Below, piece after piece: positions 24,866 through 33,932 of a DNA stretch of 58,779 bases. Position numbers and translations under genes: made by a program. Under the pieces are notes generated by a model that was not told where the DNA came from, did no database searches, and worked only from the letters and a program-made list of their open reading frames with translations. The DNA is from Deltaproteobacteria bacterium (lineage in GTDB: Bacteria > Desulfobacterota > Desulfomonilia > UBA1062): contig JAKPPU010000034.1 in NCBI GenBank assembly GCA_029547185.1, positions 1 to 58,779 of the forward strand. Reading direction: 5' to 3'. Positions within the stretch are counted from its first letter, which is position 1. Each line of letters begins with the position of its first letter.

Positions 24866-25537
24866 CTAAAAAGCGCTTTCCCTCGCAAATTCGAGGATAG
24901 GCCATTCCAATGATACGGATGCTCTTCTGAGCCTCATATCAGGATTGGTTGCAACCGGGTGGCCGACAACCTTCATCAGGGCTATGTCGAAATACGAATC
25001 TGTGTAGAAATAGCTTTCCGCCAGTTCTACCCCGTTGCGAGATGCCCATTCCTGGGCGTACATTCTTTTGCCTTCACCATAGCACAATGGTTTGATGATC
25101 TTGCCGGTCAGTATACCGTCTCTGACTTCCACCTGCGTGCAGACGATATCCTTGATTTCAAGAAGCTCGGCCATCGGTTTGACGAAAAAGATCGGAGAAT
25201 TGGATATAATCGCCACCCGATGGCCTTTCTGCTTATGATCATCGATAAGATATCTTGCCTCCTTATAGATAGCCCTCTTGAGTGTCACTTCAAACCATGC
25301 CGAGCAGAAGGACTCCATCTCCACAAGGCTTGTACCTGACAGAATCTCCATATTCTTCTCGTACCAGCGCTCGATGTTCAGCAGGGACAACCGGTAGAGG
25401 ATAATCTTGAACATGCTTCTTAAGAGATGTCCTCTATTCACAATGCCCTTTTCCCTGGCGTATCTCACAAACGAGAGTCCGGAGTTCTCCCAGGTGATGG
25501 TATGATCCATATCGAAAAGTGCAGCGATTACACCCAT
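24866..25537 (-). CDS. HAD-superfamily (IB) phosphatase
   Basis: The 223-residue protein has the HAD motif I FDMDHT (D9, D11), motif II in VAIISNSP, and a late YTDSYFDIALM segment carrying the acidic motif IV. The order and helical cap fit subfamily IB, which includes SerB and bacterial phosphatases of phospholipid or phosphoserine type. The second acidic motif is D-S-Y-x-D rather than GDGxxD. The gene is convergent with the HMG-CoA reductase/DUF2156 pair. Substrate not known; the ribosome site is weak. Confidence 0.85.
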   Translation of the reverse strand: MGVIAALFDMDHTITWENSGLSFVRYAREKGIVNRGHLLRSMFKIILYRLSLLNIERWYEKNMEILSGTSLVEMESFCSAWFEVTLKRAIYKEARYLIDDHKQKGHRVAIISNSPIFFVKPMAELLEIKDIVCTQVEVRDGILTGKIIKPLCYGEGKRMYAQEWASRNGVELAESYFYTDSYFDIALMKVVGHPVATNPDMRLRRASVSLEWPILEFARESAF

Positions 25538-25600
25538 AAATGTGGCTCTTACCAGACACCATCTCCCGATGCAAGGGATGACGGCAGGCAGGAGACGATC

Positions 25601-25687
25601 ATGTTACTTTATGGAGACGAGTTAGGCATCTTTGAAAAGAAGCCTTCCGCAACCAGGGGTATCACCCTTCCCGCAATTGACTTTTGA
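25601..25687 (+). CDS. Possible 28-residue small protein upstream of gldFG
   Basis: A short frame starts at ATG 25601 after AGGAGA at good spacing and ends 12 bases before the TTG start of the next gene. It reads MLLYGDELGIFEKK and ends TLPAIDF. I recognise no family and there is no membrane helix. It could be a leader peptide coupling translation to the next gene, or chance. Confidence 0.3.
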   Translation: MLLYGDELGIFEKKPSATRGITLPAIDF

Positions 25688-25699
25688 GGGATTGTATGG

Positions 25700-27823
25700 T
25701 TGGAAATTCAGCAGATGAGGGAGCAAACGTCGTTAAGTAACATCTACTTGAGTGAAATTAAGAACCACCTCTCTTCGCCGCCGCTTCCTGTAATTGCAGG
25801 TATCTTTCTCTTCATCAGCGGGTTCTTCTTCTTCAATTCAGTGATCTATGAAAGTCTTCTTGCCACGAGGATAGCGCAATACCAGCTTCCGGACCGGATC
25901 GGCGTGAGTGCCTTCGTTGTGCACCCTGCTTTGTCGGACATGGTTTTGCTTATCATCATGATGGCCCCCCTTATCTCGGTACGTTTGAACCTGGAAGCCA
26001 ATGTGAAAGAAATGTCTCTCGCAGGCAGTTTCAGGATCCTTTTGGCCAAATACCTGGCCGGCCTGAGCATCCTCACGGGTATAGTCGTAACGACATCTCT
26101 CCTGCCTGCTGCCACAGCCCTGGTTACCTCACCGGATTGGGGGCTTATTATCTGCTCTTATGGAGGGCTCGTGCTCCTTGGGGGGACAATCCTCGCCATG
26201 AGGGCGTTCGCGTCAAGCCTGACAGGATACCGGGTCACCGCTACTGCCCTCACGTTCGGTCTGGTCATTATTTTCTGGTCCATCGGCTGGTATTCTGCCG
26301 TCTTCCCTGGTGATTGGCGCGGCTCGATACTGGATGAACTCTCGCTCGCAAACCATCTGTCGTCTTTCCTCAACGGGGTGGTATCTCTCAAGAATGTCGC
26401 CTATCACCTTGGGATATCATTGTTCTTTCTCGTTCTTACCCGGAGTGTTGCCGGCCTGCGCAGAGACAGGACGAGAGACAAGGCAGAGAGATCTTCGAAT
26501 AGATCCCGCTCCATTCTCTTTGCTGCTGTTTGGGGGGCCGTACTCGTGACTGTGTACCTCGTGGTCATGAACCACGACATGAGCTGGAGCCTGAGCAGCT
26601 CTCAACGATATGGCCTGAGTCCGCAGACAAAGGAAATCGTTCGTTCCATGGGATTCGATATTCACATCAGGGCGTTCGAAGCTCAGGGCCGGGAGCGGAG
26701 CAGGGTACGAAATCTCCTTGATCTTTATTCGCGGGAATCAAAGGCTGTAACGTATGAGATCATCGATCCTGATGCCCGGCCAGTCCTTGCACGCCGTTTC
26801 GGAATCACCAGGTACGGCCAGGCTGTTCTCTCGGGAGGCGGTAGGGACGCCCTCATCGGCGCCGCAACGGAAGAAGAAATCACGAGCGCCCTCCTCGCAT
26901 TGAAGCAGGGCAGGAAGAAGAATGTCTACTTTCTTTCCGGCCACGGTGAGCCGGAGATCTCTGACACGGGAAGGTGCGGTCTCTCCCTGCTTGTCCGAGC
27001 CCTCAAGCATCAGGGTTTCGAGGTGAAAAAGCTTGTTCTCATGCGCCAGGAAAACATGCCGCAAGATGCCGACCTTCTCGTCATATCCTCTCCCAGAATC
27101 GTTCTGATGCCGAAAGAGCTGGCCTCATTGCAGGGATATTTTGACCGTGGAGGAAAGGTTCTCATAGCACTGGAGCCGGGAGCTGACGCCGGGCTTAAAG
27201 GCCTGCTTGAAGGGTTCGGAGTGGATGTCGGCAGTGATATCGTCACAGATCCCTCCTCTAAGGCGGTCGGCGGCGATGATACGATGCTGGTAGTTGACTC
27301 CTATGGCGGTATCAAGGAACTCTCCGGATTCAGTCGTGCAACACTCTTTCCCACAGCGGGAATCGTGAAGGCCAGGGAAAAGGTGCCTCCCTATATAACC
27401 GTCTCCTCGCTTGCAAGGACGTCGGATACGAGCATCATACGACATTACCCGGGAACCATCATGCCGACGACGCAAGCTATCGCAGATTCTCCCCGGATGA
27501 AAGGTCCCTTCGATATCGCACTCCTTGCCAGGGCCGCTGTCAGCGAAGACATAAGATCAGAGATCATGGTATTCGGAGATGCGGACTTCCTGACGAACGC
27601 GTACCTGAACGTATCCGGAAACAGCGCTTTCATCTTGAGCTGCATCGGTGCTCTGCTTGATGAAAGCCGGTTCGTGGGGATCGACTCCGGGCAGATCCAT
27701 GAAAAGCCATTCCTCCTCACCCCCGTGAAGGCCGCAGCCTTCTTCCTGATCTCTGTAGTCATTATTCCCTCTGTGGTCCTTTCTCTCATAGTGGCCATGC
27801 GCAGGAAAAGGCGTCAGGAATGA
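25700..27823 (+). CDS. GldF-GldG fusion: ABC-2 permease fused to auxiliary substrate-binding-like domain
   Basis: The 707-residue protein joins an ABC-2 permease (about residues 25-270, six membrane helices) to a further helix (about 277-297) and a large extracytoplasmic domain (about 300-675) with YFLSGHGEPE and FDRGGKVLIALEP, then a final C-terminal helix. This is the GldF plus GldG arrangement of an ABC exporter known from gliding motility but widespread in non-gliders. TTG 25700 is 9 bases after GAGGG; ATG 25715 is an alternative. The DUF4340 gene overlaps it as ATGA. The usual ATPase gene (gldA-like) is absent here. Confidence 0.85.
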   Translation: MEIQQMREQTSLSNIYLSEIKNHLSSPPLPVIAGIFLFISGFFFFNSVIYESLLATRIAQYQLPDRIGVSAFVVHPALSDMVLLIIMMAPLISVRLNLEANVKEMSLAGSFRILLAKYLAGLSILTGIVVTTSLLPAATALVTSPDWGLIICSYGGLVLLGGTILAMRAFASSLTGYRVTATALTFGLVIIFWSIGWYSAVFPGDWRGSILDELSLANHLSSFLNGVVSLKNVAYHLGISLFFLVLTRSVAGLRRDRTRDKAERSSNRSRSILFAAVWGAVLVTVYLVVMNHDMSWSLSSSQRYGLSPQTKEIVRSMGFDIHIRAFEAQGRERSRVRNLLDLYSRESKAVTYEIIDPDARPVLARRFGITRYGQAVLSGGGRDALIGAATEEEITSALLALKQGRKKNVYFLSGHGEPEISDTGRCGLSLLVRALKHQGFEVKKLVLMRQENMPQDADLLVISSPRIVLMPKELASLQGYFDRGGKVLIALEPGADAGLKGLLEGFGVDVGSDIVTDPSSKAVGGDDTMLVVDSYGGIKELSGFSRATLFPTAGIVKAREKVPPYITVSSLARTSDTSIIRHYPGTIMPTTQAIADSPRMKGPFDIALLARAAVSEDIRSEIMVFGDADFLTNAYLNVSGNSAFILSCIGALLDESRFVGIDSGQIHEKPFLLTPVKAAAFFLISVVIIPSVVLSLIVAMRRKRRQE

Positions 27824-29088
27824 GCACTCGCTCTCTGGTCATTGCCGGGGCAATTCTCCTGTGCCTTGTCTCTTATTATGCAGTCTTCGAGATGCACTCT
27901 TCTCGGGAAGCACAGCAGGAGGAGGACAGAGGCCGGAGACTTCTCGTCTTTGACAAGAATGATGTCATCGGGATAGTCATCCAGGGACGTTCCCCTGTGA
28001 GCCTGGAAAAGTATGGGCCGGTCTGGCAGATCACCCGGCCGGTGCCTTCCCCTGCAGATCAGGAAGAGGTGAGCAATCTGATCTCCGAGATTTCGAAATG
28101 GAGAATCCATCGGGTCCTGAAAGAAGAAGGCGGGCTTGCCCAATTCGGATTGGATCATCCCTCCTTAAGCATTATCTTGAGAACCGCGGGAAGGGAGCAC
28201 ACCCTCTCGGTTGGAGACAAGGCACCTGCATCCGACTTCTATTATGCAAAGACTTCGGCAGGAAGCGGAGTGTTTCTCCTGTCTGCCTGTGAGAGGCAAT
28301 ATCTCATTGGTCAGGGTCTTTTCGCGCTCAGGGACAAGCATCTCGTTACGGGAGATCTTGCGAAAGCGGACAGGGTAAGGATCACGAGGCACAGCATGAT
28401 CGCCGAATACGTGCGGGATCGGGAGGGGATCTGGCGATTGGCCAGTGACAGTACAAAAAGGCTCAAGACAAGCAGGGTGAATGAACTCATAAGAGAAGTG
28501 TGCTCGATCAAGGCGTTGGCGTACCGTGAGAATCTGGCCATATCTCGAAGCCCGGATATCGTCATAAAACTTTCTTCTCAGGGAAACGCTCAAGAGGTTA
28601 AAGTCTGGGTGCAGGGGGATAAGATTTATTCGTCCTCAGATGCTCAAAAGAACCTGGTGGAGATCGATCCTTCATTTGGAGAGAGAATGCCCGAGGATCC
28701 AATGGAAATGCTCGATAGAACCATGGTGAGCCTTGATGGCGAGAAGGTAACAGGGATTGTCTTTTCAGGTCTGGAGAAGAAGACCTTCACGAAGAATCGT
28801 GACGGATGGTATGTCGGCAACAGCAAGATAAAGGATCCGACTTCAGTGAATGAGTTCATCAAATCCATGGGTATGCTTGAATATCAGGATGAATACTTGA
28901 TGCTGCCCAGGGATACAGTCAGGGAGCGGGGAGTGCGGATTACCTGTGCCGGCCGCTCCACTCCCTTTGACATTACCGTATATTCAAAGTATTATGTGAC
29001 TGTCGGCAAGAGGATCTTTCGTGTTAATGAAGGTGGGATGAAGATGCTGATAGAATCTGTCCAGTCTCTCTTGAGTGAGGATGCGTGA
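27820..29088 (+). CDS. DUF4340-domain protein, partner of GldFG
   Basis: The 422-residue protein has one N-terminal membrane helix (about 5-22) and a long extracytoplasmic part containing repeated DUF4340 units: ITRPVPSPADQEEVSNLI (about 68-85), LAQFGLDHPSLSIIL, then a second set near WRLASDSTKRLKTSRVNELI. DUF4340 genes commonly follow GldF-GldG genes and are thought to be part of the same exporter complex. Its start overlaps the previous stop as ATGA, so the two are coupled. Function in detail is unknown. Confidence 0.85.
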   Translation: MSTRSLVIAGAILLCLVSYYAVFEMHSSREAQQEEDRGRRLLVFDKNDVIGIVIQGRSPVSLEKYGPVWQITRPVPSPADQEEVSNLISEISKWRIHRVLKEEGGLAQFGLDHPSLSIILRTAGREHTLSVGDKAPASDFYYAKTSAGSGVFLLSACERQYLIGQGLFALRDKHLVTGDLAKADRVRITRHSMIAEYVRDREGIWRLASDSTKRLKTSRVNELIREVCSIKALAYRENLAISRSPDIVIKLSSQGNAQEVKVWVQGDKIYSSSDAQKNLVEIDPSFGERMPEDPMEMLDRTMVSLDGEKVTGIVFSGLEKKTFTKNRDGWYVGNSKIKDPTSVNEFIKSMGMLEYQDEYLMLPRDTVRERGVRITCAGRSTPFDITVYSKYYVTVGKRIFRVNEGGMKMLIESVQSLLSEDA

Positions 29089-29631
29089 GTGGATATGAAG
29101 GCGGTACGGCCAACGTGGGATGAGTATTTCATGATGCTCGCCAAGCTGACTGCTTCCCGCTCAACCTGCCTGTCCCGTCCGACCGGTGCGGTTATCGTCA
29201 AGGACAGGCAAGTCCTTGCCAGCGGTTACAACGGATCTCTCCCGGGAGAAGAACACTGCATGGACGACGGGGTATGCTTCAGACGGTCGGTTGAGTGGGG
29301 CGAGGCGACGAAATACGACATGTGCAGGTCAGCCCATGCCGAGGCGAATGCCGTCGCCCTCGCAGCCAAGAAGGGGGTGTCTCTCGAGGGTGCGAGCATC
29401 TATTGTACGCTCGAGCCGTGCATCACCTGCGCTAAGCTCATCATCATGTCAGGAATATGCAGGGTCGTTTTCGAGCATTCATATGATTCTCCCATCCCCG
29501 AGCGGGACAGATACTGGAAGACAGTTCTTGCCTCCAGTCATATCTCAATCGAAAAGCTTGCAGTCGGCAGCGAAAAGGTGAACTACGCAGTGGGTTTTCT
29601 CGAATCAGACACATCGAAGAGGAGGCTGTAA
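29089..29631 (+). CDS. dCMP deaminase (zinc-dependent cytidine deaminase fold)
   Basis: The 180-residue enzyme converts dCMP to dUMP. The zinc site is complete: H-A-E in CRSAHAEANAVA (catalytic Glu) and CTLEPCITCAKLI with the two zinc cysteines. The early RPTGAVIVKDRQVLASGYNG block is also typical. GTG 29089 is the best start (8 bases after GAGG); ATG 29095 is an alternative. It directly follows the DUF4340 stop and leads the nucleotide module dCMP deaminase, dcd-like, thyX-like. Confidence 0.93.
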   Translation: MDMKAVRPTWDEYFMMLAKLTASRSTCLSRPTGAVIVKDRQVLASGYNGSLPGEEHCMDDGVCFRRSVEWGEATKYDMCRSAHAEANAVALAAKKGVSLEGASIYCTLEPCITCAKLIIMSGICRVVFEHSYDSPIPERDRYWKTVLASSHISIEKLAVGSEKVNYAVGFLESDTSKRRL

Positions 29632-29632
29632 G

Positions 29633-30217
29633 GTGGTATTGGGTGCCGATAAAATCGTGCGCATGATAAGGGACGGCATTGTGGTCGAGGATCATAAGAG
29701 CGGAAAGCTGGAGAAAAAGCCGTTGATCGAGAATATCGGCGGCGATCAGATCGATCAGATAGAGGGAACAACCGTCGACCTGAGGCTCGGCGCCATTTAT
29801 CGTCCTGTAGGAAGCGCACGCCTCATGAGAGAGAGCAGGGTCACGCCCAGGATCGAGAAGATCATGGATATCGAGGATTCTCCGGATGGCATCTATCTCA
29901 TTTCCGGAGGCGACTATCTGCTCTTCCAGACCATCGAGCAGGTCAATCTGCCGCAGGACTTGTTCGGCTATATAAGGCCCCGGACAACTCTCATCCGTTC
30001 GGGGATCCCGCTCGAGACGGCCTTCATATCCCCGAACTACCAGGGCAGGCTCACTGTCGGCATGAAGCATCAAGGCGGTAATGAGGTTGAAATTCAGATG
30101 GGGTTCAGGATCCTCTGTATCGCCTTTTATCCCATCGACGGGGAAGCCGTTCCCTACAGGGGAGTATGGCAGGGAGACAGGGTATCGACAAACGGGGAAG
30201 AGGAGAGACCATTTTGA
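29633..30217 (+). CDS. dcd: dCTP deaminase/dUTPase-family protein (variant)
   Basis: The 194-residue protein has the trimeric dCTP deaminase/dUTPase fold: GTTVDLRLG near the N-terminus, the signature R115-P-R117-T-T-L-I-R122-SGI, and WQGDRVST near the C-terminus. It would yield dUTP or dUMP from dCTP. In my reading the segment FISPNYQGRLTVGMKHQG has Ser133 where dUTPases have Asp and Gly143 where dCTP deaminases have the general-base Glu, so activity may differ. GTG 29633 is one base after the previous stop. It lies between dCMP deaminase and thyX. Confidence 0.75.
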   Translation: MVLGADKIVRMIRDGIVVEDHKSGKLEKKPLIENIGGDQIDQIEGTTVDLRLGAIYRPVGSARLMRESRVTPRIEKIMDIEDSPDGIYLISGGDYLLFQTIEQVNLPQDLFGYIRPRTTLIRSGIPLETAFISPNYQGRLTVGMKHQGGNEVEIQMGFRILCIAFYPIDGEAVPYRGVWQGDRVSTNGEEERPF

Positions 30218-30930
30218 AACATTTCAAACGTGAATTAGATCACATAGAAAGATGGAAAGACCTGAGGAAGGACCTCTTCAGGAATGAAGAGCCGCAGATA
30301 AAGCTCATCGGCATGACCACACCCACCGAGGAAATGATTTCCCTCGGGGTAACGACCGAAACTCTTCCGGCATACACTGCCCGGCAGAGCCACGAATCCG
30401 CAGGGACTTATGAGGATGACCTGAACCTCAATAAAAAGCTCATCTCGTGGGGGCATCAGACCTGCCTGGAGGCGGTCCAGTTCGTGTATTATGTCACGGG
30501 AGTATCCAAATCGCTCGCAGGTCAATGGACCCGCCACAGGATAGGCATCGGGTGGACATTCAGATCCACGAGGTATGTCAAGGCGAGTAAGAACACATTC
30601 ATTTATCCGGCGCTTGAATATATCGATTCCGAGGATGTGGTTCGCTCCGCCTATGGGGCATACGAGAGGGAGCATAAGCGTGCCATAGAGGTATACGATG
30701 AGCTGAAGGAGTTGGGCATAAGAAATCAGGAACTGCGCCGACTCATGCCGGTCGGCTGGTCGACAGCTGCTTATGTGTATGTCAATGCACGATCCTTAAG
30801 GCATTTTTTCGAGCTCAGGCTGGACAAGTCGGCTGAGTGGGAGATCAGGCGGCTCGCATACATGATGTTTGACAGTGTGATGGGTATTGCTCCTACGCTC
30901 TTTGAAGATCTTGCTGGAGAAATCCTTTAA
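30214..30930 (+). CDS. thyX: FAD-dependent thymidylate synthase (ThyX), divergent signature
   Basis: ThyX methylates dUMP to dTMP using FAD, NADPH and methylene-tetrahydrofolate. From TTG 30214, after AGGAGAG and overlapping the dcd stop as TTGA, the product has 238 residues. Conserved parts are the MTTPTEEMISLG start, WGHQTCLEA (about 79-87), RHR at 107-109 and the C-terminal NARSLRHFFELRLDKSAEWEIRRLAY block (N191, R193, H197, R202). The usual RHRxxSxNExSxRY is replaced by RHRIGIGWTFRSTRY, one residue longer and without S-x-N-E. The position after two dUMP-producing enzymes supports the role. A longer frame to 30166 is only overlap with dcd. Confidence 0.8.
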   Translation: MKHFKRELDHIERWKDLRKDLFRNEEPQIKLIGMTTPTEEMISLGVTTETLPAYTARQSHESAGTYEDDLNLNKKLISWGHQTCLEAVQFVYYVTGVSKSLAGQWTRHRIGIGWTFRSTRYVKASKNTFIYPALEYIDSEDVVRSAYGAYEREHKRAIEVYDELKELGIRNQELRRLMPVGWSTAAYVYVNARSLRHFFELRLDKSAEWEIRRLAYMMFDSVMGIAPTLFEDLAGEIL

Positions 30931-30956
30931 GGCATTTCGCAGGGTTCTCGAGATTC

Positions 30957-30988
30957 AGTGAAACTTTCCTTGTGTGCAGTTTCACACT
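30957..30988 (+). terminator. Hairpin after thyX
   Basis: AGTGAAACT (30957-30965) pairs with AGTTTCAC (30978-30985), and the stem extends with a 2-base bulge to ACTG. It is 26 bases past the thyX stop and probably marks the transcript end, but there is no T tract, so a terminator role is uncertain. Confidence 0.4.
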
Positions 30989-31187
30989 GCAGGTGGAGAT
31001 CTCCCCACATTTCATGGATCTCCGGGCAGCTGTCCTGTCAGGTATCCAGAGGGATATGGGGAAGTGAATCTCATTTGAACTCATGTTCATCTAAGACCTC
31101 ATGGAAGAAATATGGGCCATGGGCGAGGGAACACCAGTAGCTGGGTCAGACAACCCCCTTGCAGATCTGTATCTTGAAAGAAGTGCG

Positions 31188-31946
31188 ATGATTGATAAGG
31201 AAAATATCTTGAATAAGAATGATGATGAGACCCTGGATGCATTAACGTGCGGCAACCTGTTCGTGCTCCAGAAGAAGCAGGGGTACAGATATTCTCTCGA
31301 TGCCTATCTTCTCGCTGCTTTCGTCGAGGAAAGCCCCGGAGCCAGGGTCCTCGATATCGGGTCTGGATCAGGTGTCATCTCCCTCCTGCTCGCGGCCATG
31401 AAGGGGCTCTTCGTGACAGGGATAGAGATTCAGGAACCCATTGCGGAGATGGCAAGGCGTTCTGTCCAGTTCGCCGGGCTTCAGGAAAGGATCGAGATAG
31501 TATCGGCGGATATCAGAGAATACAGCGGCCCTGCTGTCGATGCAGTAGTATCCAACCCTCCGTACCGCCCTGTGTGGACGGGGAGGATCAACTGTGACCA
31601 GGGCAAGGCAATAGCGCGTCACGAGATTTCGCTCGACCTCGACACCCTGCTGGCTTGCTCGTCCAGACTGCTCAAGCCGGGGGGAAGGTTCTATCTTGTT
31701 TATCCGGTATGGCGTCTGACGGACTTGATTGCAGCTATGCGCTCTCACCGGATAGAGCCCAAGAGGATCATGTTCGTGCATTCCACAACCCATTCACCTG
31801 CAGAAATGTGCCTGGTATGCGGGACAAGGGATGGAGGCAAGGAGCTGTGCGTCAAGAGCCCGTTCTTCGTGTTTGCACATGAAGGTATCTATACACAAGA
31901 AATGGAAGGTGTTTTCCGAGAGCTAAGGTTGCCAAAAAGCCATTGA
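31188..31946 (+). CDS. tRNA1(Val) adenine-N6 methyltransferase-like protein (TrmN6/YfiC type)
   Basis: From ATG 31188 the protein has 252 residues. It reads LFVLQKKQGYRYSLDAYLLAAF, the family's substrate-side start, then motif I VLDIGSGSGVISLLLA (56-62), VTGIEIQEP, and the N6-adenine motif NPPY (123-126). These enzymes methylate N6 of A37 in a tRNA. An earlier ATG at 31101 would add 29 residues that do not look like the family and has no ribosome site. It stands just before the tig-clp-lon group but has its own spacing on both sides. Confidence 0.85.
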   Translation: MIDKENILNKNDDETLDALTCGNLFVLQKKQGYRYSLDAYLLAAFVEESPGARVLDIGSGSGVISLLLAAMKGLFVTGIEIQEPIAEMARRSVQFAGLQERIEIVSADIREYSGPAVDAVVSNPPYRPVWTGRINCDQGKAIARHEISLDLDTLLACSSRLLKPGGRFYLVYPVWRLTDLIAAMRSHRIEPKRIMFVHSTTHSPAEMCLVCGTRDGGKELCVKSPFFVFAHEGIYTQEMEGVFRELRLPKSH

Positions 31947-32008
31947 CCTATCACCCATTTACATGGTGAAATGAAAACGAATAATGTGAATATAAGAAAG
32001 GATGATGA

Positions 32009-33331
32009 ATGAAGGTTGAGATCTCAGATGTGGGCAGCACAAGGAAGGAAATGAAGGTAATCGTTCCCAAGCAAGAGGTGAACGAGGTAACCGAAGGGAT
32101 TTATAAAGATATATCTCAGAAAGTGACCATTAAGGGCTTCAGGAAAGGCAAGGCCCCGAGGCATATCGTCCGGATGTATTATGCGGATTACATCAAGAGC
32201 GAGCTCTCCAAGAAACTCGTTCAGGATAAGTTCGAGGAAGCGGCCAGGGAAAAGGACCTCTATGTCATCTCCCTTCCCGAGATCACGAATGAACCGCCCG
32301 TGGAGAACGAGGACTTCACCTTTACTGCCAGGTTCGATGTTAAGCCTGAAATAACCCCTCATAAGTACACAGATTTCACACTCAAGAAGCCAAAGATCGA
32401 CGTCGGGGACCAGAGTGTTCAGGATGTCCTGGACCGGCTCCAGGAAACGTACGCCACTGTCAAGGACGTTGAAGATAAAGAGTATCAGGCAAGGGAAGGG
32501 GACTATGTGATCGTTGATATCAACAGCGATGAGAACCCGGCTCTGAATCGGTCCAAGATGACAATTGAGGCCGGCAAGCGAAGCGCCCTGCCCGGCTTGG
32601 ATCAGGCAGTCCTCGGTATGCGTATGGGAGAGGAAAAGGCTGTTGATGTAAGCTTTCCCGAGGATCACTTCATGGAGGATATGAGGGGAAAGACAGCCCA
32701 GGTGAAAATCACGGCTGATTCGATAAAGCAGAAGGAGCTGCCGGTCCTCGACGACGAGTTTGCCAAGAAAACGCGCCAGGGCGTAGAAAGCCTCGACGAG
32801 CTCAAGAACCTCATCAAGAAGGACTTGACCGAGCGCCTTGAGGCGGAAGCCAGAGCTTCTCTGGAGAGGCAGATCAACGAGCAGCTCGCAAAGGAGAATC
32901 CATTTGACATACCCGAGTCGATGATAAGGCTTCAGGCAGCCATGATGATTCAGGGAATGTCCCAGAGATTGTCCCAGCAGGGATATAAGATGGAGGATCT
33001 CTATCCTGATGCGGAGAGCCTCAAGGAAGAGACCATGTCTTCAGCGGAAGGCATCGTGAAGACATCCCTTCTTATCGAGGCAATCGCCAAAGAGAAGGGG
33101 CTTGAGGCCACTGATGAGGATGTCCAGGATGAGATCCAAAAGATCGCGGAACGTTATAACATGTCTCCCGAAATGGTGAGGAAAAGCATGGATGAAAGGG
33201 GAGGCGTGGAGGAAATCAAGTTTGGTGTTGTCGAAAAGAAGGTTTATAATTACATTATAGAGCATTCCGCTGTTGAGGAAGTTGACAAGCTTGCAGGAGA
33301 GACTGATGACGCTAGTTCCGATCGTAGTTGA
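32009..33331 (+). CDS. tig: Trigger factor
   Basis: The 440-residue ribosome-bound chaperone has the N-terminal ribosome-binding domain (about 1-145) with the [13 protein letters not shown] signature near residue 45, an FKBP-type prolyl isomerase domain (about 155-240, [30 protein letters not shown]) and the long helical C-terminal arm. Length is normal. ATG 32009 follows AAAGGATGATG. Its last 26 bases overlap clpP. It opens the chaperone and protease cluster tig-clpP-clpX-lon, a standard bacterial order. Confidence 0.97.
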   Translation: MKVEISDVGSTRKEMKVIVPKQEVNEVTEGIYKDISQKVTIKGFRKGKAPRHIVRMYYADYIKSELSKKLVQDKFEEAAREKDLYVISLPEITNEPPVENEDFTFTARFDVKPEITPHKYTDFTLKKPKIDVGDQSVQDVLDRLQETYATVKDVEDKEYQAREGDYVIVDINSDENPALNRSKMTIEAGKRSALPGLDQAVLGMRMGEEKAVDVSFPEDHFMEDMRGKTAQVKITADSIKQKELPVLDDEFAKKTRQGVESLDELKNLIKKDLTERLEAEARASLERQINEQLAKENPFDIPESMIRLQAAMMIQGMSQRLSQQGYKMEDLYPDAESLKEETMSSAEGIVKTSLLIEAIAKEKGLEATDEDVQDEIQKIAERYNMSPEMVRKSMDERGGVEEIKFGVVEKKVYNYIIEHSAVEEVDKLAGETDDASSDRS

Positions 33332-33932
33332 GCAGACGAACAGGGGCGAGAGATCGTATGATATCTATTCGCGGTTGCTCAAGGATAGAATCGTCATACT
33401 GAGCAGCGAAGTAAACGATGATATAGCCAGTCTCCTGGTGGCCCAGTTTCTCTTCCTCGAGTCCGAGGACCCGGATAAGGATATCTACTTCTACATAAAT
33501 TCTCCCGGAGGGGCAGTGACAGCAGGCATGGCGATCTATGATACCATGCAGTATATAAAGCCGAATGTAAGTACCATATGTATCGGACAGGCGGCCTCGA
33601 TGGCTGCCGTGCTCCTTGCTGCAGGCGCCCCCGGCATGCGCTATGCGCTTCCCCATTCCAGGATACTGATCCACCAGCCTCTTGGCGGGGCGCAGGGACA
33701 GGTATCCGATGTGAGTATCCAGGCTCAGGAGATGCTGCGGCTCAAGGAAGAGCTCAGCAGGATTTTAGCTCACCATACGAGGCAGCCGATAGAGAAGATA
33801 GCAAAGGATACTGACAGAGACTTTTTTATGACTGCCCAAGATGCGGTGACATATGGTATAACGGATCACGTCATCTTCAAGAGACCCTCCAAGGAGACAC
33901 AAGAGGAGAGCATCAATGCCAAAAATAAATGA
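33306..33932 (+). CDS. clpP: ATP-dependent Clp protease, proteolytic subunit
   Basis: The 208-residue peptidase has the complete catalytic triad: S98 in GQAASMAA, H123 in ILIHQPLGG and D172 in TDRDFFM, with [19 protein letters not shown] as the family core. ATG 33306 is chosen because it follows AGGAGAG and gives the usual [11 protein letters not shown] start; the frame extends upstream into tig without a ribosome site. It overlaps tig by 26 bases and clpX by 17 bases. Confidence 0.97.
   Translation: MTLVPIVVEQTNRGERSYDIYSRLLKDRIVILSSEVNDDIASLLVAQFLFLESEDPDKDIYFYINSPGGAVTAGMAIYDTMQYIKPNVSTICIGQAASMAAVLLAAGAPGMRYALPHSRILIHQPLGGAQGQVSDVSIQAQEMLRLKEELSRILAHHTRQPIEKIAKDTDRDFFMTAQDAVTYGITDHVIFKRPSKETQEESINAKNK

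Noticed and set aside
25696..25740. 14-codon frame starting at ATG 25696
   Set aside because: It overlaps the TTG start of the GldF-GldG gene out of frame and has no feature suggesting translation.
31101..31187. Upstream ATG for the TrmN6-like gene
   Set aside because: No ribosome site, and the 29 extra residues do not match the family start.
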